NCBI GenBank assembly: GCA_964424635.1
Contig: CAYRJC010000002.1
Span: 1 to 37,742 of the forward strand
Source of the DNA: UBA920 sp964424635
Lineage (GTDB): Bacteria > Patescibacteriota > Doudnabacteria > UBA920
Reading direction: 5' to 3'
Length of the DNA stretch: 37,742 nt
Shown: piece after piece, positions 1 through 7,032 of the stretch
Position numbering within the stretch: position 1 is the first letter of the stretch
Layout of the letters: every line of letters starts with the position of its first letter
Program-made: the position numbers and the translations under genes
The notes under the pieces: generated by a model
Seen by the model: only the letters and a program-made list of their open reading frames with translations
What the model was told of the DNA's origin: nothing
Database searches by the model: none

Positions 1-573
1 AATGCCGTTCACCATAACACCATCCGTAATGGTAATCCTATACATATTGTTCCAGTACCTAGTCTCATCAGCATAATCAAACATTGAACAAATTTTATAC
101 ACCGCCTTGCCTTCCAATAGAGCTTTTTTAATGCTCCGATATGGTCTGGCACGTCGAATGTATATCGTCCGGTCTTTGTATGGGTAACCTTTGATTCTAG
201 ATACTACATCAAAATCTTCTATCAAACACCAAGTTTTCCACTCGGATGTTTCGTTTCTTTTTCTGTATCTTTTTGAAAAAGAGGTGGCGAAATCAGGATT
301 CAGTGGATACTGACCTGCTAATGCCTTTTCCAGAGGAATGAAACTAACATCGGTGGTACTTGGTATTACCAGCCCCCTTTTATTTAAACAGCTTTCCCTA
401 TACTCGTTAAACCACGTTTTGCTATCGTAAAATGGCTTATAACGCCAATCTCCGCCTGTAATTGCCTGGAACGATTCCATGGCAAGTAAGCGAATAGAAG
501 TTATGTTTGTTGCTATTTCACGAAGACCAGCTCCTACGTTATCGGTCACTGGATTTTTTTGATTTTTTGTCAT
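1..573 (-). CDS. Partial hypothetical protein (C-terminus beyond left edge)
   Basis: An open frame of 191 codons with no stop runs from an ATG at 573-571 off the left edge, so only the N-terminal part is visible. It begins MTKNQKNPVTDNVGAGL and is rich in Arg, Tyr and Trp (for example RYRKRNETSEW, IYIRRARPYR). No known domain was recognised. No clear Shine-Dalgarno precedes the ATG. The start is supported by a strong promoter (TTGACA-17-TAATGT) about 80 bp upstream and by a 29-bp dyad at the predicted transcription start, suggesting a tightly regulated gene. It lies downstream of, and in the same direction as, the sigma4/alphaCTD gene but is separated from it by a terminator, so it is its own unit. 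Coding is supported by frame length, promoter placement and a base composition like its neighbour. Function unknown. Confidence 0.75.
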   Translation of the reverse strand, partial: MTKNQKNPVTDNVGAGLREIATNITSIRLLAMESFQAITGGDWRYKPFYDSKTWFNEYRESCLNKRGLVIPSTTDVSFIPLEKALAGQYPLNPDFATSFSKRYRKRNETSEWKTWCLIEDFDVVSRIKGYPYKDRTIYIRRARPYRSIKKALLEGKAVYKICSMFDYADETRYWNNMYRITITDGVMVNGI

Positions 574-618
574 AAACGATGTTACGCATTTATTTTCTTG
601 CGCCTGACAAAAAACCAA

Positions 619-647
619 TGTTCAATTGAGACTGTCTCGATTGAACA
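619..647. promoter_or_regulatory. 29-bp dyad, candidate operator
   Basis: Near-perfect inverted repeat: left arm TGTTCAATTGAGAC, a single central T, right arm GTCTCGATTGAACA, with one mismatched pair. It sits immediately downstream of the -10 box of the promoter for the left-edge gene, covering the predicted transcription start, which is where a repressor would act. No T-run follows on either strand, so it is not a typical intrinsic terminator. Confidence 0.6.
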
Positions 648-651
648 TCAT

Positions 652-680
652 ACATTAACACTTTTCATGAAATTTGTCAA
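652..680 (-). promoter_or_regulatory. Promoter of the left-edge gene
   Basis: On the minus strand TTGACA (680-675) is followed by a 17-bp spacer and TAATGT (657-652). The -35 is perfect and the -10 matches 3 of 6. The predicted start near 645 falls inside the dyad at 619-647. Confidence 0.6.
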
Positions 681-695
681 GGTTAGGCATAAAAA

Positions 696-723
696 AATCC
701 GACCTATTTTCATAAGTCGGATT
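696..723 (-). terminator. Intrinsic terminator of the sigma4/alphaCTD gene
   Basis: An 8-bp stem AATCCGAC/GTCGGATT with a 12-nt loop is followed on the minus strand by a T-run. It lies about 20 bp after the stop codon at 745. Confidence 0.85.
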
Positions 724-744
724 CGATTTAGACTTTTCAAAAGA

Positions 745-1905
745 CTAATCAGGTTGTAAAGCCAAGTTGTTTTCCTGCAAGATGCTGTTAATTTCTACTA
801 AAGATTTTCTACCGAAGTTCTTGGTAGTAAATAAATCCTTTGCGGATTTTGACAACAAATCTTTGCCGGTCCGAATGTCTGCATTTCGCAAACAGTTAAA
901 CGTCCGAACTGAGAAGTCGAGGTCATCAAGGTTGACTTGCTCAAACTCCTCTCTGGACATGAATCGCGGAAGAGGGCGATTCATGTGAGAGTCAGACACA
1001 ATCCCGCGCTTATCAACGATAACATAGGCACTTTGTTTGGAGAGTTCTTCCATTTGGACTCGCATATGCTTGTACCAATATTCTCCGAGCACTGTGTTAC
1101 GATTACGCATCGCTTTCAAGGCATGCCCTTTAATCGTTTCCACACGGTAAGCCGGACTGATGCCAAGTTTGTTGGCGATATCGAAGCGAGAGATAATACG
1201 TTCTTCTCCCAATACTCCGAAGTACAGCTTCACCACTTCCCGCTGCGTTTCGTTTTCAAGCTCCATAATTGACCGTTCGAGCAGCGTATGAAGAAGCGAT
1301 TTCGTTCCTTCGAAGAAAGGTATATCCCGAACGTAAATGCTTCGCGCGTGATGATAGTTCATCCACTCTGCTAACCCTTGTGCTATGTTATCTGAGCGCG
1401 TATACAACTTCTTACTTTCGATAAGATGCTGTAGGAATTCATGGACGATATCCTGTCCATATGATCCCGGCGCAGCAGTCATCCAAGGAGCCGTTTGATT
1501 ACTGAAATTAAACAAATTCCGAATTAGGAATCTATAATTATCAGGCAAGTGGGTTAAGTCAGGAGTGTTGAGGGAGTCGAGAGTGAACGAAATGTGTTCA
1601 GCGATGACTGCAAGACTATCTAAATTCAGAAACTTTCTTACAGCTTCTTGCACTCCGTCATGGATTGATGTTGGTTCGCCTTCAACTTTTGGTGCAAGGT
1701 AACAACCCAAGTAATATGCAAGGGATCGCTCCCACACATTATCATTGTCCGGCTTTGTAGCACCCATTGCAGTACGATACTTTTTCGATGCTTTATTGTA
1801 TTCCGTTTCCGAAATATTACTGTGCTTAAGAATTAAGGACTTCTGCCAGCCAAGAAACATCAACGTACTTACAACTTGAAAAACAACATTATTAATAGCT
1901 TTCAT
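745..1905 (-). CDS. Sigma region 4-like / RNA polymerase alpha-CTD fusion protein
   Basis: A 386-residue protein. Residues about 325-383 are an RNA polymerase alpha C-terminal domain. The DNA-contacting Arg334 and Asn337 in VRTFNCL align with E. coli alpha R265 and N268, and NFGRKSL (363-369) aligns with NLGKKSL. Residues about 205-270 look like a sigma-70 region 4 helix-turn-helix (ENETQREVVKLYFG, then IANKLGISPAYRVETIKGHA). The N-terminal 200 residues are helical and unrecognised. No alpha N-terminal domain or sigma region 2 is present, so it is neither a normal alpha nor a normal sigma factor; a transcription regulator touching promoter DNA is inferred. The start is fixed by GGAGG 7 nt upstream and a perfect consensus promoter. 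The gene is more GC-rich than the mobile element beside it. The alphaCTD call is strong, the sigma4 call moderate. Confidence 0.8.
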   Translation of the reverse strand: MKAINNVVFQVVSTLMFLGWQKSLILKHSNISETEYNKASKKYRTAMGATKPDNDNVWERSLAYYLGCYLAPKVEGEPTSIHDGVQEAVRKFLNLDSLAVIAEHISFTLDSLNTPDLTHLPDNYRFLIRNLFNFSNQTAPWMTAAPGSYGQDIVHEFLQHLIESKKLYTRSDNIAQGLAEWMNYHHARSIYVRDIPFFEGTKSLLHTLLERSIMELENETQREVVKLYFGVLGEERIISRFDIANKLGISPAYRVETIKGHALKAMRNRNTVLGEYWYKHMRVQMEELSKQSAYVIVDKRGIVSDSHMNRPLPRFMSREEFEQVNLDDLDFSVRTFNCLRNADIRTGKDLLSKSAKDLFTTKNFGRKSLVEINSILQENNLALQPD

Positions 1906-1975
1906 TACAATTCCTCCATTTTTAGTGCTGAATTAGGCTAGGTTTCAGCAATACCTATAATTTTTGATTTGTTAA

Positions 1976-2020
1976 ATTATAGCATAAATTAGACGTTTTG
2001 TCAATGTTTTAAAATTAGAC
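1976..2020 (-). promoter_or_regulatory. Consensus promoter with direct repeats, sigma4/alphaCTD gene
   Basis: TTGACA (2004-1999), 17-bp spacer, TATAAT (1981-1976): a perfect sigma-70 consensus on the minus strand. The 9-mer AAATTAGAC (plus strand) occurs at 1986-1994 in the spacer and again at 2012-2020 just upstream of the -35, 26 bp apart, so it is a candidate operator pair. A further tandem GTCTCA at 2039-2044 and 2048-2053 resembles the core of the dyad at 619-647. Confidence 0.8.
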
Positions 2021-2060
2021 ATCATTCCCTTTTACACCGTCTCATTTGTCTCATAATTTA

Positions 2061-2112
2061 AAAATGGAACACGAAACACTCTCTTTTATAGTGTCCCAAA
2101 CTGTTCCATTTT
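2061..2112. repeat. 52-bp nested dyad near the recombinase gene
   Basis: The outer arms AAAATGGAACA (2061-2071) and TGTTCCATTTT (2102-2112) are perfectly complementary. Inner arms ACACT (2076-2080) and AGTGT (2090-2094) are nested inside. Dyads of about 50 bp beside the recombinase gene are typical of large serine recombinase attachment sites, so this may be a junction or binding site. That role is inference: no matching copy was found at the right side of the element. Confidence 0.45.
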
Positions 2113-2128
2113 GATCTTTAAACCTTTG

Positions 2129-2200
2129 ACCCGAGTGCCCCACTCTATTATATATAAGTGTTCCGAAACGCCTTGTAAGATTGCATCTAAACCCGAGTGC
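2129..2200. repeat. Direct repeat pair ACCCGAGTGC
   Basis: The 10-mer ACCCGAGTGC occurs at 2129-2138 and 2191-2200, 62 bp apart, and the second copy lies within the last codons of the recombinase gene. With the dyad at 2061-2112 and the inverted repeat at 2211-2229 (TGGACTAG, TAG loop, CTAGTCCA), it makes the recombinase 3' end repeat-rich, as expected for a recombination junction. Function unproven. Confidence 0.4.
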
Positions 2201-3707
2201 AGAGCCAGTCTGGACTAGTAGCTAGTCCAAGTATCAAATTAAACGGAGAACGCATTGTAAAACAAGGCGTTTTTTCGTTTAGAGTAGAGTTCTGAAGTAG
2301 ATAATTTAAAATCATTCGTTTTTCATTTGTTTCAGAACTATCAAATATTTCTTTTGCTTTTCTTGATAGAGAAAATACTGTAGTTATGGTAGTTTTATAA
2401 TCAAAATCTGCTTTTGTATGTTCTGATAATTCTATTTCTAGAACTTGCATTTTGTCATTATACTCAAGCATCTTTTTGTCATAATCTAACTTAGTAATAC
2501 TCATATTGTTTGGGTCCAAGTAAGTATCTGTAAGTTTGTCCTTCATTATTCCATATCTTTTATATTCTGATTGTATTCTTTCAATTTGCTTTTGATGATA
2601 TTCAACCTCGCTTTCATTTAGCTCTCTTAATCTTAAAACTAACTTCTCTTGAGCTTCTATTGAAATACTCTCTAAACGCCCTAAAATCGCGTAAATTTCG
2701 CTTAAAAGCAGGGTTTCCGAGACATATACTCTCTTACAGATATTCTTACCATTTGTGCAAGAATAGTAGTTATAGGTTTTACCATTTTTCTTTTTAACTT
2801 CTTCTGCTGTGATATTACAGCCACAATTAGCACATTTCAAAAGTCCCTTAAAAATAAAGTCCTTTGATTTTTCTTTATTGATTTTGGTCCTTCTTGCTTG
2901 TCTTATTTCTTGGCATTTATCAAAAGTTTCCTTATCAATCAATCTAGGATATATATGAGAATACTTTCCATATTTTCTAGATATTGCTATACCACAATAA
3001 AAACTATCTTTTAAAATGTTCTCTATTGTGCTTTTTGATACTTTAAAACCTTTCTTACTTTTTAATCCTTTCTTAGTCATTTCCTCTCTAATTGTTTCAA
3101 GAGAATAATTCCCTGTAGCATAGAGAATAAACATTTCTGCTACTAGATGACCTCTTTCAGGGTCTATGATAATTCCTTTTCTAGTTCTGTTTTCTTCATC
3201 AAGAGGCACATTTAAATAACCTAGCTTAACTGGACCAGTCCATTCGCCATTTCTTCTTTTTTGTTCAAAAACTCTTTTAACATTATCACTAATAGCATCA
3301 GAATAATATTTAGCTAAACCGAGCTTCATTCCAAAAGCAAATTTATCTCCAGCAGACATTTTGTCATCTATTACTTGTCCATCTGAAACAAAATGCAATT
3401 CTATTTTATTTTCTATTGCAAGTTCGTATAGCTTAGCAACTCTTTTATCAAATATATTTCTTGATAATCTGTCTACCTTATCAAAACCAACGGCTATTTT
3501 TTCTTTTTTAGATGCTTCAATAATAAAATCCATTATCTCATCAAAAGTATCTCTTTTAAGTTTATATGCACTTTCTACAAAATTGAATTTTTTTATTATT
3601 TCATAATTTCTGTTATTAAAATAATTCTCAATTCTAAAATTTTGAGCTTCAGGGGAGTTTTCTTTTTGTTCTTCTGTTGATACTCTTGATATGCTTATTG
3701 CTTTCAT
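2187..3707 (-). CDS. Large serine recombinase (resolvase/integrase family)
   Basis: A 506-residue site-specific recombinase. The resolvase domain (about 1-150) carries the nucleophile Ser10 in ISRVSTEEQ and the catalytic-site motif DRLSRN. A recombinase domain follows (about 160-265), then a zinc ribbon (about 285-325: CANCGC with a second Cys pair in CTNGKNIC) and a long coiled coil (about 340-430). Length and domain order fit large serine integrases. It starts 3 nt after the HNH endonuclease stop, so mobility and restriction-modification genes share one transcript. Its catalytic Ser and Arg residues are present and the frame is intact, so it is probably active. The 3' end overlaps repeats (2191-2200, 2211-2229), and the last codons (DWLCTRV) may derive from target DNA; that is inference. 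Confidence 0.95.
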   Translation of the reverse strand: MKAISISRVSTEEQKENSPEAQNFRIENYFNNRNYEIIKKFNFVESAYKLKRDTFDEIMDFIIEASKKEKIAVGFDKVDRLSRNIFDKRVAKLYELAIENKIELHFVSDGQVIDDKMSAGDKFAFGMKLGLAKYYSDAISDNVKRVFEQKRRNGEWTGPVKLGYLNVPLDEENRTRKGIIIDPERGHLVAEMFILYATGNYSLETIREEMTKKGLKSKKGFKVSKSTIENILKDSFYCGIAISRKYGKYSHIYPRLIDKETFDKCQEIRQARRTKINKEKSKDFIFKGLLKCANCGCNITAEEVKKKNGKTYNYYSCTNGKNICKRVYVSETLLLSEIYAILGRLESISIEAQEKLVLRLRELNESEVEYHQKQIERIQSEYKRYGIMKDKLTDTYLDPNNMSITKLDYDKKMLEYNDKMQVLEIELSEHTKADFDYKTTITTVFSLSRKAKEIFDSSETNEKRMILNYLLQNSTLNEKTPCFTMRSPFNLILGLATSPDWLCTRV

Positions 3708-3710
3708 AAA

Positions 3711-4757
3711 TTATCTATTTGAATTTAATATTCCAACACCAAATATATATTTTTTATGATAATCTAGTGATATTAAAGAAGGGTAATCTTCAGTATTTTT
3801 AGGGAAGTTTATTAATTTTTTTTCTTTAGGTATATATTCATATTCTTCTACATCTTTATATATAACTAAGTTATAATTTTCATCAATACTAAAAACTCCT
3901 TCATCAAAAGCTTTATGTAAATCTGGGGTCATTAAAATTCCATTGTCTGTGTTGTATGAGCCTCCGTGTGATACTGGTATTATGTGTGCTGCTTCTAATA
4001 TGTTTATGTGTTTGTATTTTAAGAATTTATTGGAAATAGCACATTTTTCATTGTAAGCTTTTAATAGATTTAGTCTAAAGATTTGCTGATTTGAACCTCT
4101 GCTTATTACTTTATATTTTGTTTCTTTTTTGCTTGTTGGAGCTTTAGATAAGTCTTCAAAAAATATCTCAATAAATTCTTTCATATTTTCTGTTATAAAT
4201 ACACCTTCTTCATTTTCTTCAACTAATCCAGCATTTTTTAAATAATTTAACCAGTAAGAATATGGTCTAGGAGCTTCAACCAACTCGTCATTTCCAACTT
4301 TTTGAAAATTAGGTTCTTTTTCTGTATTTATAAAATAGATAGCTTCATTTATAGGTAAAGATAAAAATCTTACAATCTCACTTCTATTAAAAGATTTTTT
4401 TTCTTTAAATTTAATAAATAAAAATTTGCACAAAACAGCATAAGGTCTAAATCCATTAAAATCATAAGAACCTAAAATATTTGCTAGCGTTTTCTGATAT
4501 AATTCTGTGTTTTTATCAGAATAAGCTTTCAAAAGTAATTTGCCAATTTCTGTAATTTCCCAATTCTCTTTTTTTTGCAAAATACCTAGTTTTTTTAAGT
4601 CTGGATACTTAGATTTTAATATAACTGGTTTTGAGTAAGCAAAATCTTCAAGATTATTTTGATTTTTATATAATTCTTCAATCAAAGTATCTATATTGTT
4701 TTTAATATCACTAAGTATTTGATAAAAATATTTAATTTGATTTTTTTTCTTAGCCAT
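3711..4757 (-). CDS. HNH restriction endonuclease
   Basis: A 348-residue protein with a C-terminal HNH nuclease module: AAHIIP (His258), Asn272 in TDNGILM and His281 in DLHKAF, the arrangement of the HNH_2 class. The N-terminal 200 residues are helical with winged-helix-like stretches (WEITEIGKLLLKAY), probably for DNA recognition. The start overlaps the end of the upstream methyltransferase by 8 nt, which implies translational coupling and identifies it as the restriction subunit of this operon. The start is the ATG of MAKKKN. The recognition site cannot be read from the sequence. It is intact and very AT-rich, like its neighbours. A solitary homing-type nuclease is possible but less likely given two adjacent modification genes. 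Confidence 0.85.
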   Translation of the reverse strand: MAKKKNQIKYFYQILSDIKNNIDTLIEELYKNQNNLEDFAYSKPVILKSKYPDLKKLGILQKKENWEITEIGKLLLKAYSDKNTELYQKTLANILGSYDFNGFRPYAVLCKFLFIKFKEKKSFNRSEIVRFLSLPINEAIYFINTEKEPNFQKVGNDELVEAPRPYSYWLNYLKNAGLVEENEEGVFITENMKEFIEIFFEDLSKAPTSKKETKYKVISRGSNQQIFRLNLLKAYNEKCAISNKFLKYKHINILEAAHIIPVSHGGSYNTDNGILMTPDLHKAFDEGVFSIDENYNLVIYKDVEEYEYIPKEKKLINFPKNTEDYPSLISLDYHKKYIFGVGILNSNR

Positions 4758-5448
4758 AGATTTTTTTTATTGTTAATTTGCAATATTCTTCATCATTATC
4801 AAAGCCAATAAAATTTTTACCCATCTTCTTTGCAACTATTAGGGTGGTTCCACTTCCAGTAAACGGATCTAGCACTAATTTTGAATTTGGAAAACAAGAT
4901 AATATGTCCTCAACCATTTTTTCAGGAAATGCTCTTGTATGATTATTCTTTGTCCCAACAGGTTTCCATTCTGTCCAAGTAAAAACATCAGAATGTTTTA
5001 TATTGTTCTCTAGTTTAGTTTTTGGGTTTTTTGTTAGCCAATATATTCTTTCTGTGAAAGGATAAAATCTAATTTTATCAAAGTTTTGACTTCTGTTTAT
5101 CCAAACAATTTCTTGTTTAATTGAAAAAGGACTTTTAAATATCCATTCATAAGGAGAAATTTGAATACCATTTTTAATTCTATTTTTATGATTATAAAAC
5201 ATTGACCCATTATCTTTCAATACTCTATAACATTCTTTTAAAACTAGTATTTGCCACTTTTGATAGTCTGCTTCGGGCATATTATCTTCATAAGGTTTGT
5301 GTTTTTTCTTTCCAGTATGATGATTATTCCCAAGATTATAAGGTGGTGAAGTTATTATTATGTCTATAGAATTATCTGGAAGTTTTTTTAATCCTTCTAA
5401 ACAATCTATACAAAATATTTTATTAATTAAGTTATTATTTTTCATCAT
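4750..5448 (-). CDS. DNA methyltransferase, SPPY-first (beta-class order)
   Basis: A 232-residue amino-methyltransferase. The catalytic motif TSPPYN lies near the N-terminus (34-37) and the SAM-binding motif DPFTGSGTT near the C-terminus (194-202), the beta-class order of N6-adenine or N4-cytosine methylases. SPPY is more often seen in N4-cytosine enzymes, but the target base cannot be settled by eye. Its ATG follows directly on the stop of the upstream methyltransferase with no gap, and its end overlaps the HNH gene, so the three are co-translated. It is short but complete for a small methylase with a reduced target-recognition region. It probably protects one strand or half of the recognition site. 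Confidence 0.93.
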   Translation of the reverse strand: MMKNNNLINKIFCIDCLEGLKKLPDNSIDIIITSPPYNLGNNHHTGKKKHKPYEDNMPEADYQKWQILVLKECYRVLKDNGSMFYNHKNRIKNGIQISPYEWIFKSPFSIKQEIVWINRSQNFDKIRFYPFTERIYWLTKNPKTKLENNIKHSDVFTWTEWKPVGTKNNHTRAFPEKMVEDILSCFPNSKLVLDPFTGSGTTLIVAKKMGKNFIGFDNDEEYCKLTIKKIYG

Positions 5449-6669
5449 TTATTTTTTCATAATTATTACACTTTCTCGTAAAGAATTTTCATTACTAAAT
5501 AATTTTGCTTGTTGCGAGCTTGCTCTTAATTTTCTAGCTATGTGTATTTCTATTTCTGAAAAACCTTTTTCAATTGCTATTCTTGATAAGATTTCATCGG
5601 TTTTAATTATGTGTCCAGAGTATGCTGAATTACCAACAATTATTACACAATAGCCTCCTTTTTTTAAAATAGAAAAACTATTTTCTATAATTTTTTCCAT
5701 ATCATAAAAATATCCACTTATCATTAAGGGTATTTTTTTACTCCAAGTATTTTTTATTTGAGATAAGCTTTCTTTTAATAAAGGATGCTCTTGATAATGA
5801 TTTAAATTTTTATTTAAATGAGACGACAAGCTCTCATTTCTGAGTTTGTTTAATTTTTCGTATTCATCAATATATCCACTCATCCAAAGTTCAAGCTTGT
5901 AAACTTCTGAATAATCAAAACAATTTGCGTAAGGAGGAGAAAATACTACTAAAGATGTTTTGTTTTTTAAATTATCAATATATTTTTTATCTATATTTCT
6001 ACTGTCTGATAAAATTATTTGAGAATTTTTTATATTTTTAAATTTAAAACTTTCTATGTCTGACAACATTAAATCTATCTGTTCTGAGAATTTATTTACA
6101 AAGTTTAAAGCTTTCTTGTTTTTTGGGTATTTCAAACCATTTCCATCTTTCTTTGAATAGCCAACATCTTCTAGAATTGTTGTTAGGGCTATTAAAAAGA
6201 AATTTCTTATTTTAATATCCTTGATTTCAAGAATTAAAGTTCTTGTTTTTAATATATCAATTAAGTTTTCTTTAAATACATTTTTAATTATTGATAGCTT
6301 TACTTCTTTTATGTTTTTAACTTTCTTATAGTCTTTAATTAATTCTTTTTTATATATTATTATATTTTCTATATCTCTTTTTGAGTAATCATTAATTTTT
6401 ACTTTTGATAACAAAAATAAAAAAGGATTTACTTCAAATCCATAATATGGGAAACCTCTTTCTTTAGCAGCAAGAGATGTTGTGCCAGAACCATTAAAAA
6501 AATCTACAATAAAATCATTTTGTTTTATTTTTAAATCATCTATTAATTTAAATATTAATGCTTTTGAATATCCTTCTTTTATATTAAACCATCTGTGAAT
6601 AATCTCATTTTGGTTTTTTTTGAAATTAACTAATTCTCCAAAGCTATCATTTTTAATTTTTTTAATCAT
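5449..6669 (-). CDS. DNA methyltransferase, motif I-first
   Basis: A 406-residue amino-methyltransferase with the opposite motif order from its neighbour: SAM-binding DFFNGSGTT at 56-64, then SPPYANCFDYSEVYKLELW beginning at 244. The stretch between motifs (about 80-235) probably holds the target-recognition region. It lies second in the operon, 2 nt after the small HTH gene, and abuts the next methylase. Two different amino-methyltransferases with one HNH nuclease are typical of systems cutting an asymmetric site, where each strand needs its own methylase; this reading is inference. The lysine- and isoleucine-rich coding reflects the strong AT bias of the element. Confidence 0.92.
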   Translation of the reverse strand: MIKKIKNDSFGELVNFKKNQNEIIHRWFNIKEGYSKALIFKLIDDLKIKQNDFIVDFFNGSGTTSLAAKERGFPYYGFEVNPFLFLLSKVKINDYSKRDIENIIIYKKELIKDYKKVKNIKEVKLSIIKNVFKENLIDILKTRTLILEIKDIKIRNFFLIALTTILEDVGYSKKDGNGLKYPKNKKALNFVNKFSEQIDLMLSDIESFKFKNIKNSQIILSDSRNIDKKYIDNLKNKTSLVVFSPPYANCFDYSEVYKLELWMSGYIDEYEKLNKLRNESLSSHLNKNLNHYQEHPLLKESLSQIKNTWSKKIPLMISGYFYDMEKIIENSFSILKKGGYCVIIVGNSAYSGHIIKTDEILSRIAIEKGFSEIEIHIARKLRASSQQAKLFSNENSLRESVIIMKK

Positions 6670-6671
6670 AA

Positions 6672-6857
6672 TTATTTGTTATTTGTGCTTACTTTTTTTA
6701 GAAAAGTATTAAACTCATTCTTATCTATCCTAAATTCGCGACCTATTTTATATGCTTTTAATTTATTAGCTTTAATATATCTGTAAATAGTCATAATATT
6801 TACTTCTAATAATTCAGCTAGGTCCTCAGCTTTGTAAAACTCTTTTTCTTTAATCAT
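6672..6857 (-). CDS. Small helix-turn-helix protein (excisionase/controller-like)
   Basis: A 61-residue HTH_17 (MerR/excisionase-type) protein: YKAEDLAELLEVNIMTIYRY forms the HTH and AYKIGREFRIDKNEF the wing. It is the first gene of the five-gene operon, 2 nt before the first methyltransferase. That position fits a controller protein that times methylase and nuclease expression, or a directionality factor for the co-transcribed recombinase. The promoter in front carries a repeated TTTACA element (6886-6907) that also appears at 9635-9657, a likely binding site for this protein. No Shine-Dalgarno is visible before the ATG; the predicted leader is about 15 nt. Confidence 0.85.
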   Translation of the reverse strand: MIKEKEFYKAEDLAELLEVNIMTIYRYIKANKLKAYKIGREFRIDKNEFNTFLKKVSTNNK

Positions 6858-6878
6858 AATTTTTTATATTATCTAATA

Positions 6879-6907
6879 ATTATACTTTACAACGCTTTAC
6901 ATTGCAA
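6879..6907 (-). promoter_or_regulatory. Promoter-operator of the RM/recombinase operon
   Basis: Minus strand: TTGCAA (6907-6902), 17-bp spacer, TATAAT (6884-6879). The spacer contains two copies of TGTAAAG in 10-bp phase (plus strand TTTACA at 6886-6891 and 6896-6901), the second extending to TTTACATTGCAA. Operator repeats between -35 and -10 imply repression. The promoter lies inside the end of the small ORF 6880-7032. Confidence 0.75.
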
Positions 6908-7032
6908 TTTTTCGTAGTAGACAACCTTCTTTTTCTCTCAAAAGCTCTTTTAATGTTGTCTGAAATTGCTTTTGAGTAATAATCTTTAAGCATATTTGCC
7001 ATATCGTTTTCTAATTGCTTGTTATTTTTCAT
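6880..7032 (-). pseudogene. 50-residue ORF, relic of a serine recombinase
   Basis: An open frame of 50 codons whose segment YYSKAISDNIKRAFERKRR closely matches YYSDAISDNVKRVFEQKRR of the recombinase encoded at 2187-3707, the helix ending the catalytic domain. The match is in protein rather than DNA, so it is an old, diverged copy. The start overlaps the end of the rep gene by 11 nt, and the 3' end contains the promoter of the next operon. The simplest reading is a remnant of a second recombinase. A small protein interfering with recombinase assembly is a more speculative alternative. Confidence 0.6.

Noticed and set aside
559..1272. Plus-strand frames across 559-1272
   Set aside because: They lie antisense to the sigma4/alphaCTD gene and its promoter region and show no domain or ribosome-binding site.
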